Below, piece after piece: positions 47,190 through 61,335 of a stretch of DNA of 64,000 bases (position 1 is the first letter of the stretch; each line of letters opens with the position of its first letter). Source of the stretch: Pelomonas aquatica (lineage in GTDB: Bacteria; Pseudomonadota; Gammaproteobacteria; Burkholderiales; Burkholderiaceae_C); assembly GCF_026712205.1 (NCBI RefSeq), contig NZ_JAPPUW010000015.1:62001-126000 (forward strand), read 5' to 3'. The notes beneath the pieces are model-generated. The model saw nothing but the letters and a program-made list of their open reading frames with translations, was not told where the DNA came from and did not search any database. The position numbers and the translations under genes are program-made.

Positions 47190-48797
47190 ATGACCACCTC
47201 GAAACTGCTGACAAGCCTGGCCCTGGCGGCCGCGCTGACGGCCCAGGCCCAGATCGACACCCGCCCCGTGCCGGCCCAGCCCCGGCCGAGCACCCTGCCC
47301 GCCCATTGGCAGCAGGGCGTGTTCATGGAGATCTTCGTGCGGGGCTACCAGGACAGCGACGGCGACGGCATCGGCGACCTGCGCGGCCTGACCCGGCGGC
47401 TGGACTATCTGCAAAAGCTCGGCATCAGCGGCATCTGGCTGATGCCCATCACCGCCAGCGCCGACCACGACCATGGCTATGCGACGACCGACTTCCGCAG
47501 CATCGAGCCGCAGTACGGCACGCTGGCGGATTTCGACACGCTGATCCGCGAGGCCCACAAGCGCGGCATCGGCATCGTGATGGACTACGTCCTCAACCAT
47601 GCGTCATACCAGTTCCCGCCCTTCCAGGCTGCACTGAAGGATCGCGACGGCCCGTGGCGCAACTGGTTCGTCTGGAACCCCGAGCCCGGCCCCGGCTGGG
47701 ACATCTGGGGCAAGCTGCCCTGGTACGACGCAGCCGCCCAACCCTGGAACTGGGCCGGCGAGTGGAAGGACCTGCCGCCCCTCAAGCCCGGCTCGCCCGA
47801 CATCTACTTCGGCACCTTCGGGCCCCACATGCCGGACTTCAACCTGCGCAACCCGGTCGTCGTGCAGTACCACGAGGACTCGCTGCGCTTCTGGCTCAAC
47901 CGCGGCCTGGACGGCTACCGGCTGGACGCCGTGCCCCACATGATCGAGAACAGCGCCAAGGACTGGAACGACCAGCCCGAGAGCCGCGCGCTGACCAAGC
48001 ATTTCCAGGACCTGATCAAGAGCTACCCCGGCCGCTACGTCGTCTGCGAGGCCACAGCCGAGCCCATCGCCTACGGCAAGCCGGAGGTCTGCGGCGGCGC
48101 CTTCGCCTTCAACCAGAACTACGAGCTGATGAAGGCCGCCAAGGGCGACGTCGCGGCCGTGCAGCGCGTGGCCGACTACTACCGCGCCATGTCGCCGACG
48201 ATGGCGACCTTCCTGCACAACCACGACATCTTCACCGGCCAGCGCGTGTGGGACCAGCTGCACGGCGACGAGGCGCGCTACCGCCTCGCCGCGGCGAGCT
48301 ACCTGCTGCTGCCCGGCACGCCCTTCGTCTACTACGGCGAGGAGATCGGCCAGGCCGGCATCGATGGCAAGGGCGCCAGTGACGATTCGCCGCTGCGCTC
48401 GCCGATGAGCTGGACACCGGCCGGCGGCTTCTCGACGAACCCGCAGCCCTTCCGCCCGCTGGCGCTGAACCGCAGCCGCCACAACGCCGAGACGCAGCAG
48501 CGCGAGCCCGGCTCGCTGTTCAACTTCTACCGCGAGCTGATCGCGCTGCGCCGCGCCTCGCCGGCGCTGACGCTGGGCCGCTACGAGGCCAACCATGTCG
48601 ACGGCCCCGTCTGGAGCTTCCAGCGCGTGCAGGGCCGCGAGCGCGTGCTCGTCGCCCTCAACTATGGCGACACGCCGGCCACGCTGGCGCTGCCCGCGCA
48701 GGCCACCCCGCTCTACCCCAAGGCCGGCGGCAGGCCGGGCGCGCAGGCCACGCTGCCGCCGCTGTCCGTGCAGGTCTACCGCCTGAACACGCCATGA
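47190..48797 (+). CDS. Exported GH13 alpha-amylase/alpha-glucosidase
   Basis: 535 residues. An N-terminal signal peptide (ending near AQAQ) exports it. The GH13 barrel is complete: MDYVLNH near 131, GYRLDAVPH near 241 (nucleophile Asp), VCEATAEP near 287 (acid Glu), and FLHNHD near 340. A C-terminal beta-domain follows. It is closest in look to alpha-amylases/oligo-glucosidases acting on maltodextrins; exact bond and product cannot be stated. The ATG has no Shine-Dalgarno-like sequence and abuts an operator-like site. Confidence 0.87.
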   Translation: MTTSKLLTSLALAAALTAQAQIDTRPVPAQPRPSTLPAHWQQGVFMEIFVRGYQDSDGDGIGDLRGLTRRLDYLQKLGISGIWLMPITASADHDHGYATTDFRSIEPQYGTLADFDTLIREAHKRGIGIVMDYVLNHASYQFPPFQAALKDRDGPWRNWFVWNPEPGPGWDIWGKLPWYDAAAQPWNWAGEWKDLPPLKPGSPDIYFGTFGPHMPDFNLRNPVVVQYHEDSLRFWLNRGLDGYRLDAVPHMIENSAKDWNDQPESRALTKHFQDLIKSYPGRYVVCEATAEPIAYGKPEVCGGAFAFNQNYELMKAAKGDVAAVQRVADYYRAMSPTMATFLHNHDIFTGQRVWDQLHGDEARYRLAAASYLLLPGTPFVYYGEEIGQAGIDGKGASDDSPLRSPMSWTPAGGFSTNPQPFRPLALNRSRHNAETQQREPGSLFNFYRELIALRRASPALTLGRYEANHVDGPVWSFQRVQGRERVLVALNYGDTPATLALPAQATPLYPKAGGRPGAQATLPPLSVQVYRLNTP

Positions 48798-50626
48798 AGA
48801 AATCCCTACTCGGCCTTTTGGCTGCCCTCTCGATGAGCCTGAACACCCTGGCCGCCGGCCTGCAGCATGTGGAACCACCGAACTGGTGGGTCGGCATGCG
48901 CGACACCTCACTGCAGCTGATGCTGCACGGCCCCGGCATCGCCGACGCGAAGCCGACGCTGGCGCCCTACCCCGGCGTGACGCTGCAAGGCAGCCACCGC
49001 GCCGCCAGCCCCAACTACCTGTTCGTCGACCTCGACATCGGCCCCGAGGCCAAGCCAGGCGAGCTGCTGCTGGACATCGCCGGCACGACGCTGCGCTACC
49101 CGCTGCTGGCCCGCGCGCCGGGCTCGGCCGCGCGCGAGGGCTTCGGCCCCAAGGATGCGATCTACCTCGTCGTGCCCGACCGCTTCGCCCAGGGCGGCCG
49201 CTTCAGCCAGGGCGGCATGAAGGAAGGCCTTGACCGCGCCAACCCCGGCGGCCGCCATGGCGGCGACCTCGCCGGCATGCGCCAGCACCTCGACTACATC
49301 GCCGGCCTCGGCTTCACGCAGGTCTGGCCGACGCCCCTGGTCGAGAACAACGGCGCCACCTACAGCTACCACGGCTATGCGGCGACGGACTTCTACAAGG
49401 TCGACCCGCGCTTCGGCACGAACGACGACTACCGCGCCTTCGCGGCCGAAGCCCGCACGCGGGGCGTGGGCGTCATCCAGGACATCGTGCTCAACCACAT
49501 CGGCATCGGCCACTGGTGGATGGCCGACCTGCCGGCGCCGGACTGGGTCAACCAATGGCCGCAGGGCTACACCGAGACCCATCACGCGCGCATGACGCTG
49601 CAGGACCCCTATGCCGCGCCCAGCGACCGCCAGCGCTTCACCGACGGCTGGTTCTCCCACGGCATGCCCGACCTGAACCAGCGCCGGCCAGAACTGGCCG
49701 CTTATCTGACGCAGATGACGCTGTGGTGGATCGAGAGCGCCGGGCTGTCGGGCATCCGCACCGACACCTGGTCCTACTCCGACCGCGAGTTCCTCACGCA
49801 CTGGTCGGCCCGCGTCATGCAGGAGTACCCGCGGCTGAACATCGTCGGCGAGGAATGGAGCCCGCATCCGGCTGTCGTCGCCTACTGGCAGCGCGGCAAG
49901 CGCAACCACGACGGCTATGTGTCCAGCGCGCCCAGCATGATGGACTTCCCGATGAACGGGCAACTGCTGGCCGCGCTGAGCGAGCACGACGGCCCGCACA
50001 CCGGCCTGACGCGGCTCTACGAGGGCCTGGCCCACGACTTCGTCTACCCCGACCCGGCCAAGCTCGTGCTGTTCGACGGCAACCACGACACGCCGCGCCT
50101 GTTCTCGCTGCTCGGGCGCGACGTGGGCCTGACCAAGATCGCGCTGACCTATCTCGCGACGACGCGGCGCATCCCGCAGCTCTTCTACGGCACCGAGCTG
50201 CTGATGGAAAGCCCCGTCGAGCGCGACGACGGCCGCGTGCGCGCCGACATGCCCGGCGGCTGGGCCGGCGACCAGGCCAGCGCCTTCACCGGCACCGGCC
50301 TCACCCGCGAGCAGCGCGAGATGCAGGACTGGGTGCGGCGACTCTTCAACTGGCGCAAGCACACGGCCGTCATCCACGACGGCGCGCTGATGCAGTACGC
50401 GCCGCTGCAGGACTGCTATGTCTACTTCCGCTACGACGCCGGGCACACGGTGCTGGTCGCGCTGAACAAGGGCGGCCAGCCGGTGGAACTGCCGACCGCG
50501 CGCTTCCCCGAGCGCCTGCAGGCGGGCGACCGCGCGCACGACGTCCTGAGCGGCCGCGACTTCGCCATCGGCACGACGCTGAGCCTGCCGGCCCGCGGCG
50601 CGCTGATCCTCGAAATCAGGCGCTGA
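48794..50626 (+). CDS. Exported SusA-like neopullulanase/cyclomaltodextrinase (GH13)
   Basis: 610 residues. Signal peptide ([22 protein letters not shown]) leads to an Ig-like N-terminal domain (about 22-110) as in neopullulanase/cyclomaltodextrinase, then the GH13 barrel: QDIVLNHIG near 229, SGIRTDTWSYSD near 316 (nucleophile Asp), VGEEWSPHP near 352 (acid Glu), and FDGNHDTPR near 427. It resembles Bacteroides SusA, which cuts alpha-1,4 bonds of imported maltodextrins in the periplasm. It overlaps the upstream amylase gene by 4 nt. Confidence 0.88.
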   Translation: MKKSLLGLLAALSMSLNTLAAGLQHVEPPNWWVGMRDTSLQLMLHGPGIADAKPTLAPYPGVTLQGSHRAASPNYLFVDLDIGPEAKPGELLLDIAGTTLRYPLLARAPGSAAREGFGPKDAIYLVVPDRFAQGGRFSQGGMKEGLDRANPGGRHGGDLAGMRQHLDYIAGLGFTQVWPTPLVENNGATYSYHGYAATDFYKVDPRFGTNDDYRAFAAEARTRGVGVIQDIVLNHIGIGHWWMADLPAPDWVNQWPQGYTETHHARMTLQDPYAAPSDRQRFTDGWFSHGMPDLNQRRPELAAYLTQMTLWWIESAGLSGIRTDTWSYSDREFLTHWSARVMQEYPRLNIVGEEWSPHPAVVAYWQRGKRNHDGYVSSAPSMMDFPMNGQLLAALSEHDGPHTGLTRLYEGLAHDFVYPDPAKLVLFDGNHDTPRLFSLLGRDVGLTKIALTYLATTRRIPQLFYGTELLMESPVERDDGRVRADMPGGWAGDQASAFTGTGLTREQREMQDWVRRLFNWRKHTAVIHDGALMQYAPLQDCYVYFRYDAGHTVLVALNKGGQPVELPTARFPERLQAGDRAHDVLSGRDFAIGTTLSLPARGALILEIRR

Positions 50627-50629
50627 ACC

Positions 50630-50657
50630 AGGCAAAGGCCCCGCGGGGCCTTTGCCT
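50630..50657. terminator. Strong bidirectional terminator
   Basis: A 13-bp perfect stem AGGCAAAGGCCCC (50630-50642) and GGGGCCTTTGCCT (50645-50657) around a 2-nt loop, between the convergent neopullulanase and PEP-CTERM genes. No long T tract is seen, but the stem is very stable. Confidence 0.7.
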
Positions 50658-50678
50658 GCATTGAGGCACCGACGCCGA

Positions 50679-51338
50679 TCAGCCCCGGCGGCGGCGCGCC
50701 ACGAAGCCGATGACGCCAAGCCCGGCCATCAGCAGCGCATAGGTCTCGGGCTCGGGCACCGCCTGCGCGGTGAAGGCATAGGCCACGTTGTTCTGGCTCT
50801 GGCCGGTGATGGCGGCCAAGCTGTTGGCGCCGGCCGTGGCCGTCAGCACGAGCTTGGCGTCCTTGATCGTGAAGCCGGCGGCATCGCCGAGCGGCGCCGA
50901 GCTCGAACCGTGGAAATAACCACCAGACGACTTGACCAGCGGCGTTTGCGGCAGCACATAGGTCGAGCCATTGAGCACGCTGAGGGTGCCACCCGCGGTC
51001 AGGTGGGTCGAGGCCGACGGGCCGAACTCGAAGAAGACGACATTGCCGGCGCTGCTGCTCAGGCTGCTGCCGAGGTTCCAGCCCGCGTTGGCCGTGACCG
51101 TGAAGTCGGGAAGCAGCAGCTCCCGCGTGACCGCACCGGCCGCGAAAGACTGCAGCTGCACGTCCTTGAAGCTCCATTCGAAGCCGGCGGCCGTCACATG
51201 GCTCAGCACGAAGTCGCTGGCCGCGGCGCCGTCGTAGGTGATCGAGTAGGCGCCGGCATTCACGGTCACGGGCGTGACGGCGGAAGCCAGGCCCGAAGCC
51301 AGCAGCGCGGCAGCGGCGGCGAAACCCTTCAACTTCAT
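50679..51338 (-). CDS. PEP-CTERM sorting-domain protein
   Basis: 219 residues. Signal peptide MKLKGFAAAAALLASGLASA, a Ser/Ala/Thr-rich body, and the C-terminal PEP-CTERM motif VPEPETYALLMAGLGVIGF followed by ARRRRG. GGAGG lies upstream of the ATG at 51338. It would be cleaved by an exosortase outside this window. Its location inside the starch island suggests a surface or matrix role, which is only context. Confidence 0.85.
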   Translation of the reverse strand: MKLKGFAAAAALLASGLASAVTPVTVNAGAYSITYDGAAASDFVLSHVTAAGFEWSFKDVQLQSFAAGAVTRELLLPDFTVTANAGWNLGSSLSSSAGNVVFFEFGPSASTHLTAGGTLSVLNGSTYVLPQTPLVKSSGGYFHGSSSAPLGDAAGFTIKDAKLVLTATAGANSLAAITGQSQNNVAYAFTAQAVPEPETYALLMAGLGVIGFVARRRRG

Positions 51339-51484
51339 GGTCTTTCCTCCTTGCGGCCCCAGGTGTGCCCAGGCAACCAAGGGACGATGCTAGCGAACGC
51401 GACCCGGCAGGAAGATTTCAGTCCCGCGACAACGGCGCTTTCACGGCGGAGGAAATTCCCCCGATTCGCGGGGGTTGGGCAGGC

Positions 51485-52992
51485 TCAGCCCGGCAGCTTC
51501 AGCAGCTCGAAGGGCCCGCGGCCGCTGGCCGCCGTGATCAGGCCCAGCACGCGCGCCGGCTCCTGGCCCAGCATGCCCCAGTGGAAGCGCCAGCCCCAGT
51601 TGCCGCCGAGCACGCCGGGCACGTTCATGCGGTGCTCGGAGCCCAGGCCCAGCACGTCCTGCAGCGGGAAGACCGCCATTTGGGCCACCGAGTTGGCGCA
51701 GGCGCGGATCATGGCCCAGTGGATGTCGTGCTCGCCGCAGGCGAGGTAGGAGCCCACATAGGCGCGCTCGCGCGGCTTGGCCTGGTTCCACCAGCCGCGC
51801 ACGGTGTCGTTGTCGTGCGTGCCGGTATAGGCCACGGCGGCGCGGGGCCAGTTGTGCGGCAGGAACTCGTGGTCCGCCTCGGCGCCGAAGCCGAACTGCA
51901 GGATCTTCATGCCGGGGAAGCCGCAGCCGTCGCGCAGCGCATGCACGTCGTCGGTGATGAAGCCCAGGTCCTCGGCCACGATGGGCAGCGGCCCGAGCGC
52001 CTTCCTGATGGCGTCGAACAGCGCCATGCCGGGGCCGGTCTTCCATTCACCGCGCTTCGCATCGGGGCTGTCGCCGGGGATCTCGTAGTAGCCGGCGAAG
52101 CCGCGGAAGTGGTCGATGCGGAAGACGTCGGCCTGGCTCAGCGCCCGCTGGATGCGCGCCGTCCACCAGGCGTAGCCTTCGGCGGCCATGCGGTCCCAGC
52201 GGTAGAGCGGGTTGCCCCAGCGCTGGCCCAGTGGCCCCATGTCGTCGGGCGGCACGCCGGCGACGACCGTGGTCTGGAAGTCGGTGTCGAGGTAGTAAAG
52301 GTCGGGGCGCGACCAGCAGTCGGCGCTGTCGTGGGCGACGAAGATGGGCAGGTCGCCCATGATGTGCACGCCGCGTTCGTTGGCATAGGTCTTCAGCGCG
52401 CCGATCTGCACGTCGAACTGCCACTGCACGAACTGCCAGAAGGCTGTTTCTTGGGCGTAGTCCTTGCGGGCTGCGGCGATGGCCCTGGGCTCGCGCTTCC
52501 TGAGGCCCTCGCTCCATTCCCACCACGGCTGGCCGTTCAGCGGCGAGCGGATGGCCATGAAGAGGACGTAGTCGTCCAGCCAGCTCTTCTGGGCTTCGCA
52601 CCAGGCGGCAAAGGCCTGGCGGTCCGCGGCGCTGCCGTTGGCGAAGAAACCCTGGGCGGCGGCGCGCAGCTGCTGCTCGCGCCAGGGCGTGACGCGGCCG
52701 TAGTCGACGTGCCGGCCGTCGAAGCCCGGCAGTTGCGGCCGCGCCAGCCAGCCCTTCTCGATCAGCGGCTCCAGCGCCACCATCCAGGGGCTGCCGGCGA
52801 AGGCCGACACGCCCTGGTAGGGGCTGTCGCCGGGGCCGATGGGCGTGGTCGGCAGCAGCTGCCAGATGCTCTGGCCGGCGCATTGCAGCCAGTCGACGAA
52901 GCGGTAGGCGTCGGGGCCGAAGTCGCCCATGCCGTGCGGGCCGGGCAGCGAAGTGATGTGCAGCAGCACACCCGAGGAGCGTTGGTTCAGGT

Positions 52993-52996
<4 letters not shown>
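51485..52996 (-). CDS. malQ: 4-alpha-glucanotransferase (amylomaltase, GH77)
   Basis: 503 residues. Transfers glucan segments between maltodextrins, releasing glucose and allowing growth on maltose. GH77 features are GPHGMGDFG near 20-28, WQLLPTTPIG near 44-53, the catalytic Asp region VFRIDHFRGFAGYYEIP near 285-301, and the acid Glu in IVAEDLGFIT near 334-343. The start overlaps the glgX stop (ATGA), placing it last in glgP-glgB-glgX-malQ. A GC hairpin at about 51448-51472 may terminate the operon. Confidence 0.93.
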
Positions 52997-55068
<2,072 letters not shown>

Positions 55069-55080
55069 CTAGAGAGAGCA

Positions 55081-55175
55081 AGGAAATGCAACCACAGAGG
55101 CACGGAGGCATTGAGAAATGCAGCCTCTGGCTTTCCTCTGTGTCTCTGCGCCTCTGTGGTTGCCTTTGAGTTCCA
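55081..55175. repeat. Palindromic dispersed repeat between glgB and glgX
   Basis: GCAACCACAGAGGC (55088-55101) and its exact inverse GCCTCTGTGGTTGC (55150-55163) flank imperfectly paired AGAGGC/GCCTCTG-rich arms. The CACAGAGG-type repeat and its translated form TTEAQRHRGK are familiar to me from dispersed repeats in many bacterial genomes (recollection only). It could fold into a long hairpin in the operon mRNA. Confidence 0.6.
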
Positions 55176-55177
55176 TT

Positions 55178-57382
55178 TCAAATGGGAACGAAGAACAAAG
55201 TGGCCAGCGGCGGCAGGTTGATCGTGATGGACAGGCGCCGCCCATGCGCCGGCTGGGCCTGCACGGGCAGGCCTGCGGCGGCGACGCCGTTGCCCATATT
55301 GCTGCCGCCGTAGTAGGCCGAGTCAGTGTTCAGCGCCTCGCGCCAGGCGGTCACGCCGTCGGGCACGCCCAGCGAATAGCCCTCGCGCGGCACCGGCGTC
55401 ATATTGCAGACGACCAGCACCATGCGGCCCGTGCCGTCGCGGCGCGCCCAGGCATAGATGGAATGCTCGGCGTCGTGCGAGCTGATCCACTCGAAGCCGC
55501 CGCTCTCGCAGTCCAGCCGGTGCAGGGCCGAGTGCTCGCGGTAGAGCTTGTTGAGGTCGCGCACCAGGCGCTGCACGCCGGCATGGCGGTCGTCCTCCAG
55601 CAGCCCCCAGGGCAGGCTCTCGGCGTGGTTCCACTCGCTGCGCTGCGCGAATTCCTGGCCCATGAAGAGCAGCTTCTTGCCGGGGTGGCCCCACATGAAG
55701 CCGTAGTAGGCGCGCAGGTTGGCGAACTTCTGCCACAAATTTGGATCATTCGGGTCGCCCGGCATCTTGGCGAGCATCGAGCCCTTGCCGTGCACGACCT
55801 CGTCGTGCGAGATGGGCAGCATGAAGTTCTCGCTGAACGCGTAGATCAGGCCGAACGTCATCTTGTCGTGATGCCAGCGGCGGTTGATCGGGTCCTCGGC
55901 CATGTAGCGCAAGGTGTCGTTCATCCAGCCCATATTCCACTTGTAGTGGAAGCCCAGGCCGCCCGCGTAGGTCGGCGACGAGACGCCGGGGAAGCTGGTG
56001 CTCTCCTCGGCCACCGTGACGGCACCCGCGATCTCGCCGACATGCTCGTTCATCTCGCGCAGCAGCGAGATGGCCTCGAGGTTCTCGCGGCCGCCGCGGA
56101 TGTTGGGAATCCACTGCCCCTCGGGCCGCGAGTAGTCGCGGTAGAGCATGCTGGCCACGGCGTCCACGCGCAGGCCGTCCACGCCCCAGCGCTCGATCCA
56201 GTACAGCGCGCTGCCGACCAGGAACTCGCGCACCTCGGTGCGGCCGAAGTTGTAGATCAGCGTGTTCCAGTCGCGGTGGAAGCCTTCCTTGGGGTCGGCG
56301 TATTCGTAGAGCCGCGTGCCGTCGAACTCGGCCAGGCCGTGGGCGTCGGTCGGGAAATGCGCCGGCACCCAGTCCAGCAGCAGGCCCAGGCCCTGGTCGT
56401 GGACGGCCTTGACGAAGCGCGCAAAGCCTTCCGGCGGGCCGAAGCGGGCGCTGGGCGCGTACATGCCCAGCGTCTGGTAGCCCCACGAGCCGTCGAAGGG
56501 ATGCTCGCTGATCGGCATCAGCTGCAGATGCGTGAAGCCCATGTCGGCCACATAGGCCGGCAGAGCCTCGGCAAGCTCGTCCCAGGTCGGAAACTCGCCC
56601 GACACGCCGCGGCGCCAGGACGGGGCATGCACCTCGTAGACGCTGATGGCCGAATCGCGCCGGTTGGCGCGCTCGCGCTGGCGCGGCAGCGGCGTGGGCT
56701 CGGGCAGGGCCGCGACGATGCTGGCCGTCTCCGGCCGCAGCTGCGCGCGGCGGGCATAGGGGTCGGCCTTCAGCGGCAGCAGCGCACCGTTGCCGCTGAC
56801 GATCTCGAACTTGTAGAGGTCGCCCTCGGCCACGTGCGGCACAAAAATCTCCCACACGCCAGCCGCATGCCGCAGCCGCATCGGGTGGCGGCGGCCGTCC
56901 CAGTTGTTGAAGCTGCCGACGACGCTGACGCGGCGCGCATTGGGCGCCCAGGTCGCGAAGCGCACGCCGGCCACGTCGCCATGCTGCACGGGATGCGCGC
57001 CCAGGCTCAGCCAGGGGCGCATGTTGCGGCCTTCGGCGAAGGCCTGCAGCGCCTCGTCGCCCAGCTGCGGGTAGAAGGCATAGGGGTCGGCGTAGACGCC
57101 CTCCGACGATTCACCATTCGGGCCCAGCCAGCGCACGGCCAGGCGGTAATCGAAGCGGTGCTTGCGCCGCGGCACCATGGCCTCGAAGAAGCCGGCGCGG
57201 CGCTGCTCCAGCTCGACGACGCGCCTGTGGCTGCCGGCGTCCAGCAGCGCCACGTCGGCCGCGCCGGGCAGCAGCGCGCGCACCCAGAGCCGACCCGAGT
57301 CATCCGCGTGCAGGCCCAGCCGAGAGAAGGGATCGGCGTGGCGGCCCGCCAGCAGGGCGTCGAGGTCGGTGTCGTTCAGCAT
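55178..57382 (-). CDS. glgB: 1,4-alpha-glucan branching enzyme
   Basis: 734 residues. Introduces alpha-1,6 branches into glycogen. Two N-terminal CBM48-like regions, the second with RRVSVVGSFNNWDGRRHPM near 131-149, precede the GH13 barrel: LDWVPAHFPTD near 339-349, GLRVDAVASMLYRDYSR near 406-422 (nucleophile Asp), VTVAEESTSFPGVS near 457-470 (acid Glu), and LPISHDEVVHGKGS near 525-538. The N-terminus and length fit class GlgB. The gene begins 2 nt after the glgP stop. Confidence 0.95.
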   Translation of the reverse strand: MLNDTDLDALLAGRHADPFSRLGLHADDSGRLWVRALLPGAADVALLDAGSHRRVVELEQRRAGFFEAMVPRRKHRFDYRLAVRWLGPNGESSEGVYADPYAFYPQLGDEALQAFAEGRNMRPWLSLGAHPVQHGDVAGVRFATWAPNARRVSVVGSFNNWDGRRHPMRLRHAAGVWEIFVPHVAEGDLYKFEIVSGNGALLPLKADPYARRAQLRPETASIVAALPEPTPLPRQRERANRRDSAISVYEVHAPSWRRGVSGEFPTWDELAEALPAYVADMGFTHLQLMPISEHPFDGSWGYQTLGMYAPSARFGPPEGFARFVKAVHDQGLGLLLDWVPAHFPTDAHGLAEFDGTRLYEYADPKEGFHRDWNTLIYNFGRTEVREFLVGSALYWIERWGVDGLRVDAVASMLYRDYSRPEGQWIPNIRGGRENLEAISLLREMNEHVGEIAGAVTVAEESTSFPGVSSPTYAGGLGFHYKWNMGWMNDTLRYMAEDPINRRWHHDKMTFGLIYAFSENFMLPISHDEVVHGKGSMLAKMPGDPNDPNLWQKFANLRAYYGFMWGHPGKKLLFMGQEFAQRSEWNHAESLPWGLLEDDRHAGVQRLVRDLNKLYREHSALHRLDCESGGFEWISSHDAEHSIYAWARRDGTGRMVLVVCNMTPVPREGYSLGVPDGVTAWREALNTDSAYYGGSNMGNGVAAAGLPVQAQPAHGRRLSITINLPPLATLFFVPI

Positions 57383-57384
57383 CG

Positions 57385-59913
<2,529 letters not shown>

Positions 59914-60213
59914 CAGTGCCGGCCCCCGGCGACGGGGGCAAGAATGCTACTCGACGGGCAGCGTCGGACGAAGTATCGGGCAGCTTCGGCTCATTGTGTA
60001 GTTTGACTACATCGGGAAAACCCGATCAGAAACACAAATGATTGATCCATAAGGATTTCATGAAGGATCTTCCGGAATTCTGCTGTTGTTGCCGGAACTT
60101 ATGACATGTATATTGTCTACAAAGATGGGCAAAGACGAGAAATTTGAGCCCGATTTGGCGAGACAAGCCGGCGCAGTTCCACAACCAGGCGCCCGGCGAC
60201 AGAAAGGTTAGAA
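59914..60213. promoter_or_regulatory. Divergent glgP-malK regulatory region with two operator-like 15-mers
   Basis: 300 bp, lower in GC than the genes. The perfect palindrome TGTAGTTTGACTACA (59997-60011; 6-bp arms, 3-bp centre) is the best operator copy in the window; TGTATATTGTCTACA (60107-60121) matches it at 12 of 15. They are 110 bp apart. TTGACT inside the first could serve as a -35. Confidence 0.6.
60086..60114 (+). promoter_or_regulatory. malK: Probable sigma70 promoter of malK-malE-malF
   Basis: TTGTTG (60086-60091) and TATATT (60109-60114) are separated by 17 bp. The -10 overlaps the operator-like site at 60107-60121, so a bound regulator would block it. The start would be near 60121, leaving a leader of about 90 nt. 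Confidence 0.5.
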
Positions 60214-61335
60214 GTGGCAGACGTTCGACTGACCGGCGTGGAGAAGGCCTATGGCGACATCCGCATCCTGCACGGCATCGACCTGGAGATCCGCGACGGC
60301 GAGTTCATGGTCTTCGTCGGCCCCTCGGGCTGCGGCAAGTCCACGCTGCTGCGCTCCATTGCCGGCCTGGAGGAGATCACCGGCGGCGAGCTGACCATCG
60401 GCGGCCGCGTCGTCAACGACGTGCCGCCCAGCGAGCGTGGCATCGCGATGGTGTTCCAGTCGTATGCGCTCTACCCGCATATGAATCTGTTCGACAACAT
60501 GGCCTTCGGGTTGAAGCTGGCCAAGGTGCCGAAGGCGGAGATCGAGACGGCCGTGCGCGAAGCCGCAAGGATCCTGCATATCGAGCACCTGCTGGATCGC
60601 AAGCCCAAGGACTTGTCCGGCGGCCAACGCCAACGGGTCGCCATCGGTCGCGCCATCGTGCGTAAGCCAAATGTCTTCCTGTTCGACGAGCCACTGTCGA
60701 ACCTCGATGCAGCGCTGCGCGTGCGCATGCGCTACGAGTTCGCCAAGCTGCACGAAGACCTGAAGACCACGATGATCTACGTGACCCACGACCAGGTGGA
60801 GGCCATGACGCTGGCCGACCGCATCGTCGTGCTGTCGGCCGGCAAGGTCGAGCAGGTGGGCTCGCCGCTGGAGCTCTACGAGCACCCCTGCAACCTCTTC
60901 GTGGCGGGCTTCATCGGCAGCCCCAAGATGAACTTCATCGGGGGCGAGCTGGTCGCCATCGAGGCCGGCCATGTCGACGTAAAGCTCAGCGGCGGCAACG
61001 TCGTGCTGCAGGCCCGCGTGGACGGCAGCGCCGGCCGCGTCGGCGACAAGGTAACGCTGGGCGTGCGCCCCGAGCACATCCGCACCGAGGGCCAGGGCAA
61101 CCAGTTGCAGAGCACGGTGGCCTTCGTCGAGTCGCTGGGCGGCACGACCTTCGCCTACTGCCCCTACCCCGGTGTCGAGGAGGCGCTGACCTGCCAGTTC
61201 GAGGGCCGCAACGGCAGCGACCGCCTGCGCAGCGGCCAGGCGCTGAACCTGCATCTGCCGGCCGAAGCGCTCTACGTCTTCGATGCCAACGGCCGCGCAC
61301 TGCGCCGCCTGGCCGCGCCGGAGCTGTCGGCATGA
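60214..61335 (+). CDS. malK: Maltose/maltodextrin ABC transporter ATP-binding protein
   Basis: 373 residues, the MalK/UgpC-type ATPase length. Walker A GPSGCGKST at 36-44, signature LSGGQ at 134-138 and Walker B FLFDEP at 155-160 are intact. The C-terminal regulatory (TOBE) domain contains VTLGVRPEHI. GTG start at 60214 with AAAGG upstream. The stop overlaps the malE start by 4 nt, so the transporter genes are coupled. Confidence 0.92.
   Translation: MADVRLTGVEKAYGDIRILHGIDLEIRDGEFMVFVGPSGCGKSTLLRSIAGLEEITGGELTIGGRVVNDVPPSERGIAMVFQSYALYPHMNLFDNMAFGLKLAKVPKAEIETAVREAARILHIEHLLDRKPKDLSGGQRQRVAIGRAIVRKPNVFLFDEPLSNLDAALRVRMRYEFAKLHEDLKTTMIYVTHDQVEAMTLADRIVVLSAGKVEQVGSPLELYEHPCNLFVAGFIGSPKMNFIGGELVAIEAGHVDVKLSGGNVVLQARVDGSAGRVGDKVTLGVRPEHIRTEGQGNQLQSTVAFVESLGGTTFAYCPYPGVEEALTCQFEGRNGSDRLRSGQALNLHLPAEALYVFDANGRALRRLAAPELSA

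Noticed and set aside
55118-55181. Small peptide-coding frames in the glgB-glgX gap
   Set aside because: They are translations of the palindromic repeat, whose TTEAQRHRGK-like peptide is a familiar spurious product, not a gene.
59997-60011. MalT boxes for the mal genes
   Set aside because: I saw no clusters of the GGGGATGAGG-type MalT box; the palindromic TGTAGT-N3-ACTACA motif is a different type of site.
60060-60104. A 14-codon ORF with four consecutive Cys codons (MKDLPEFCCCCRNL) with AAGGA before it, upstream of malK
   Set aside because: It resembles a regulatory leader peptide, but the best malK promoter (-35 at 60086, -10 at 60109) lies inside and after it, so it would not be transcribed from that promoter. 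Chance occurrence is likely.
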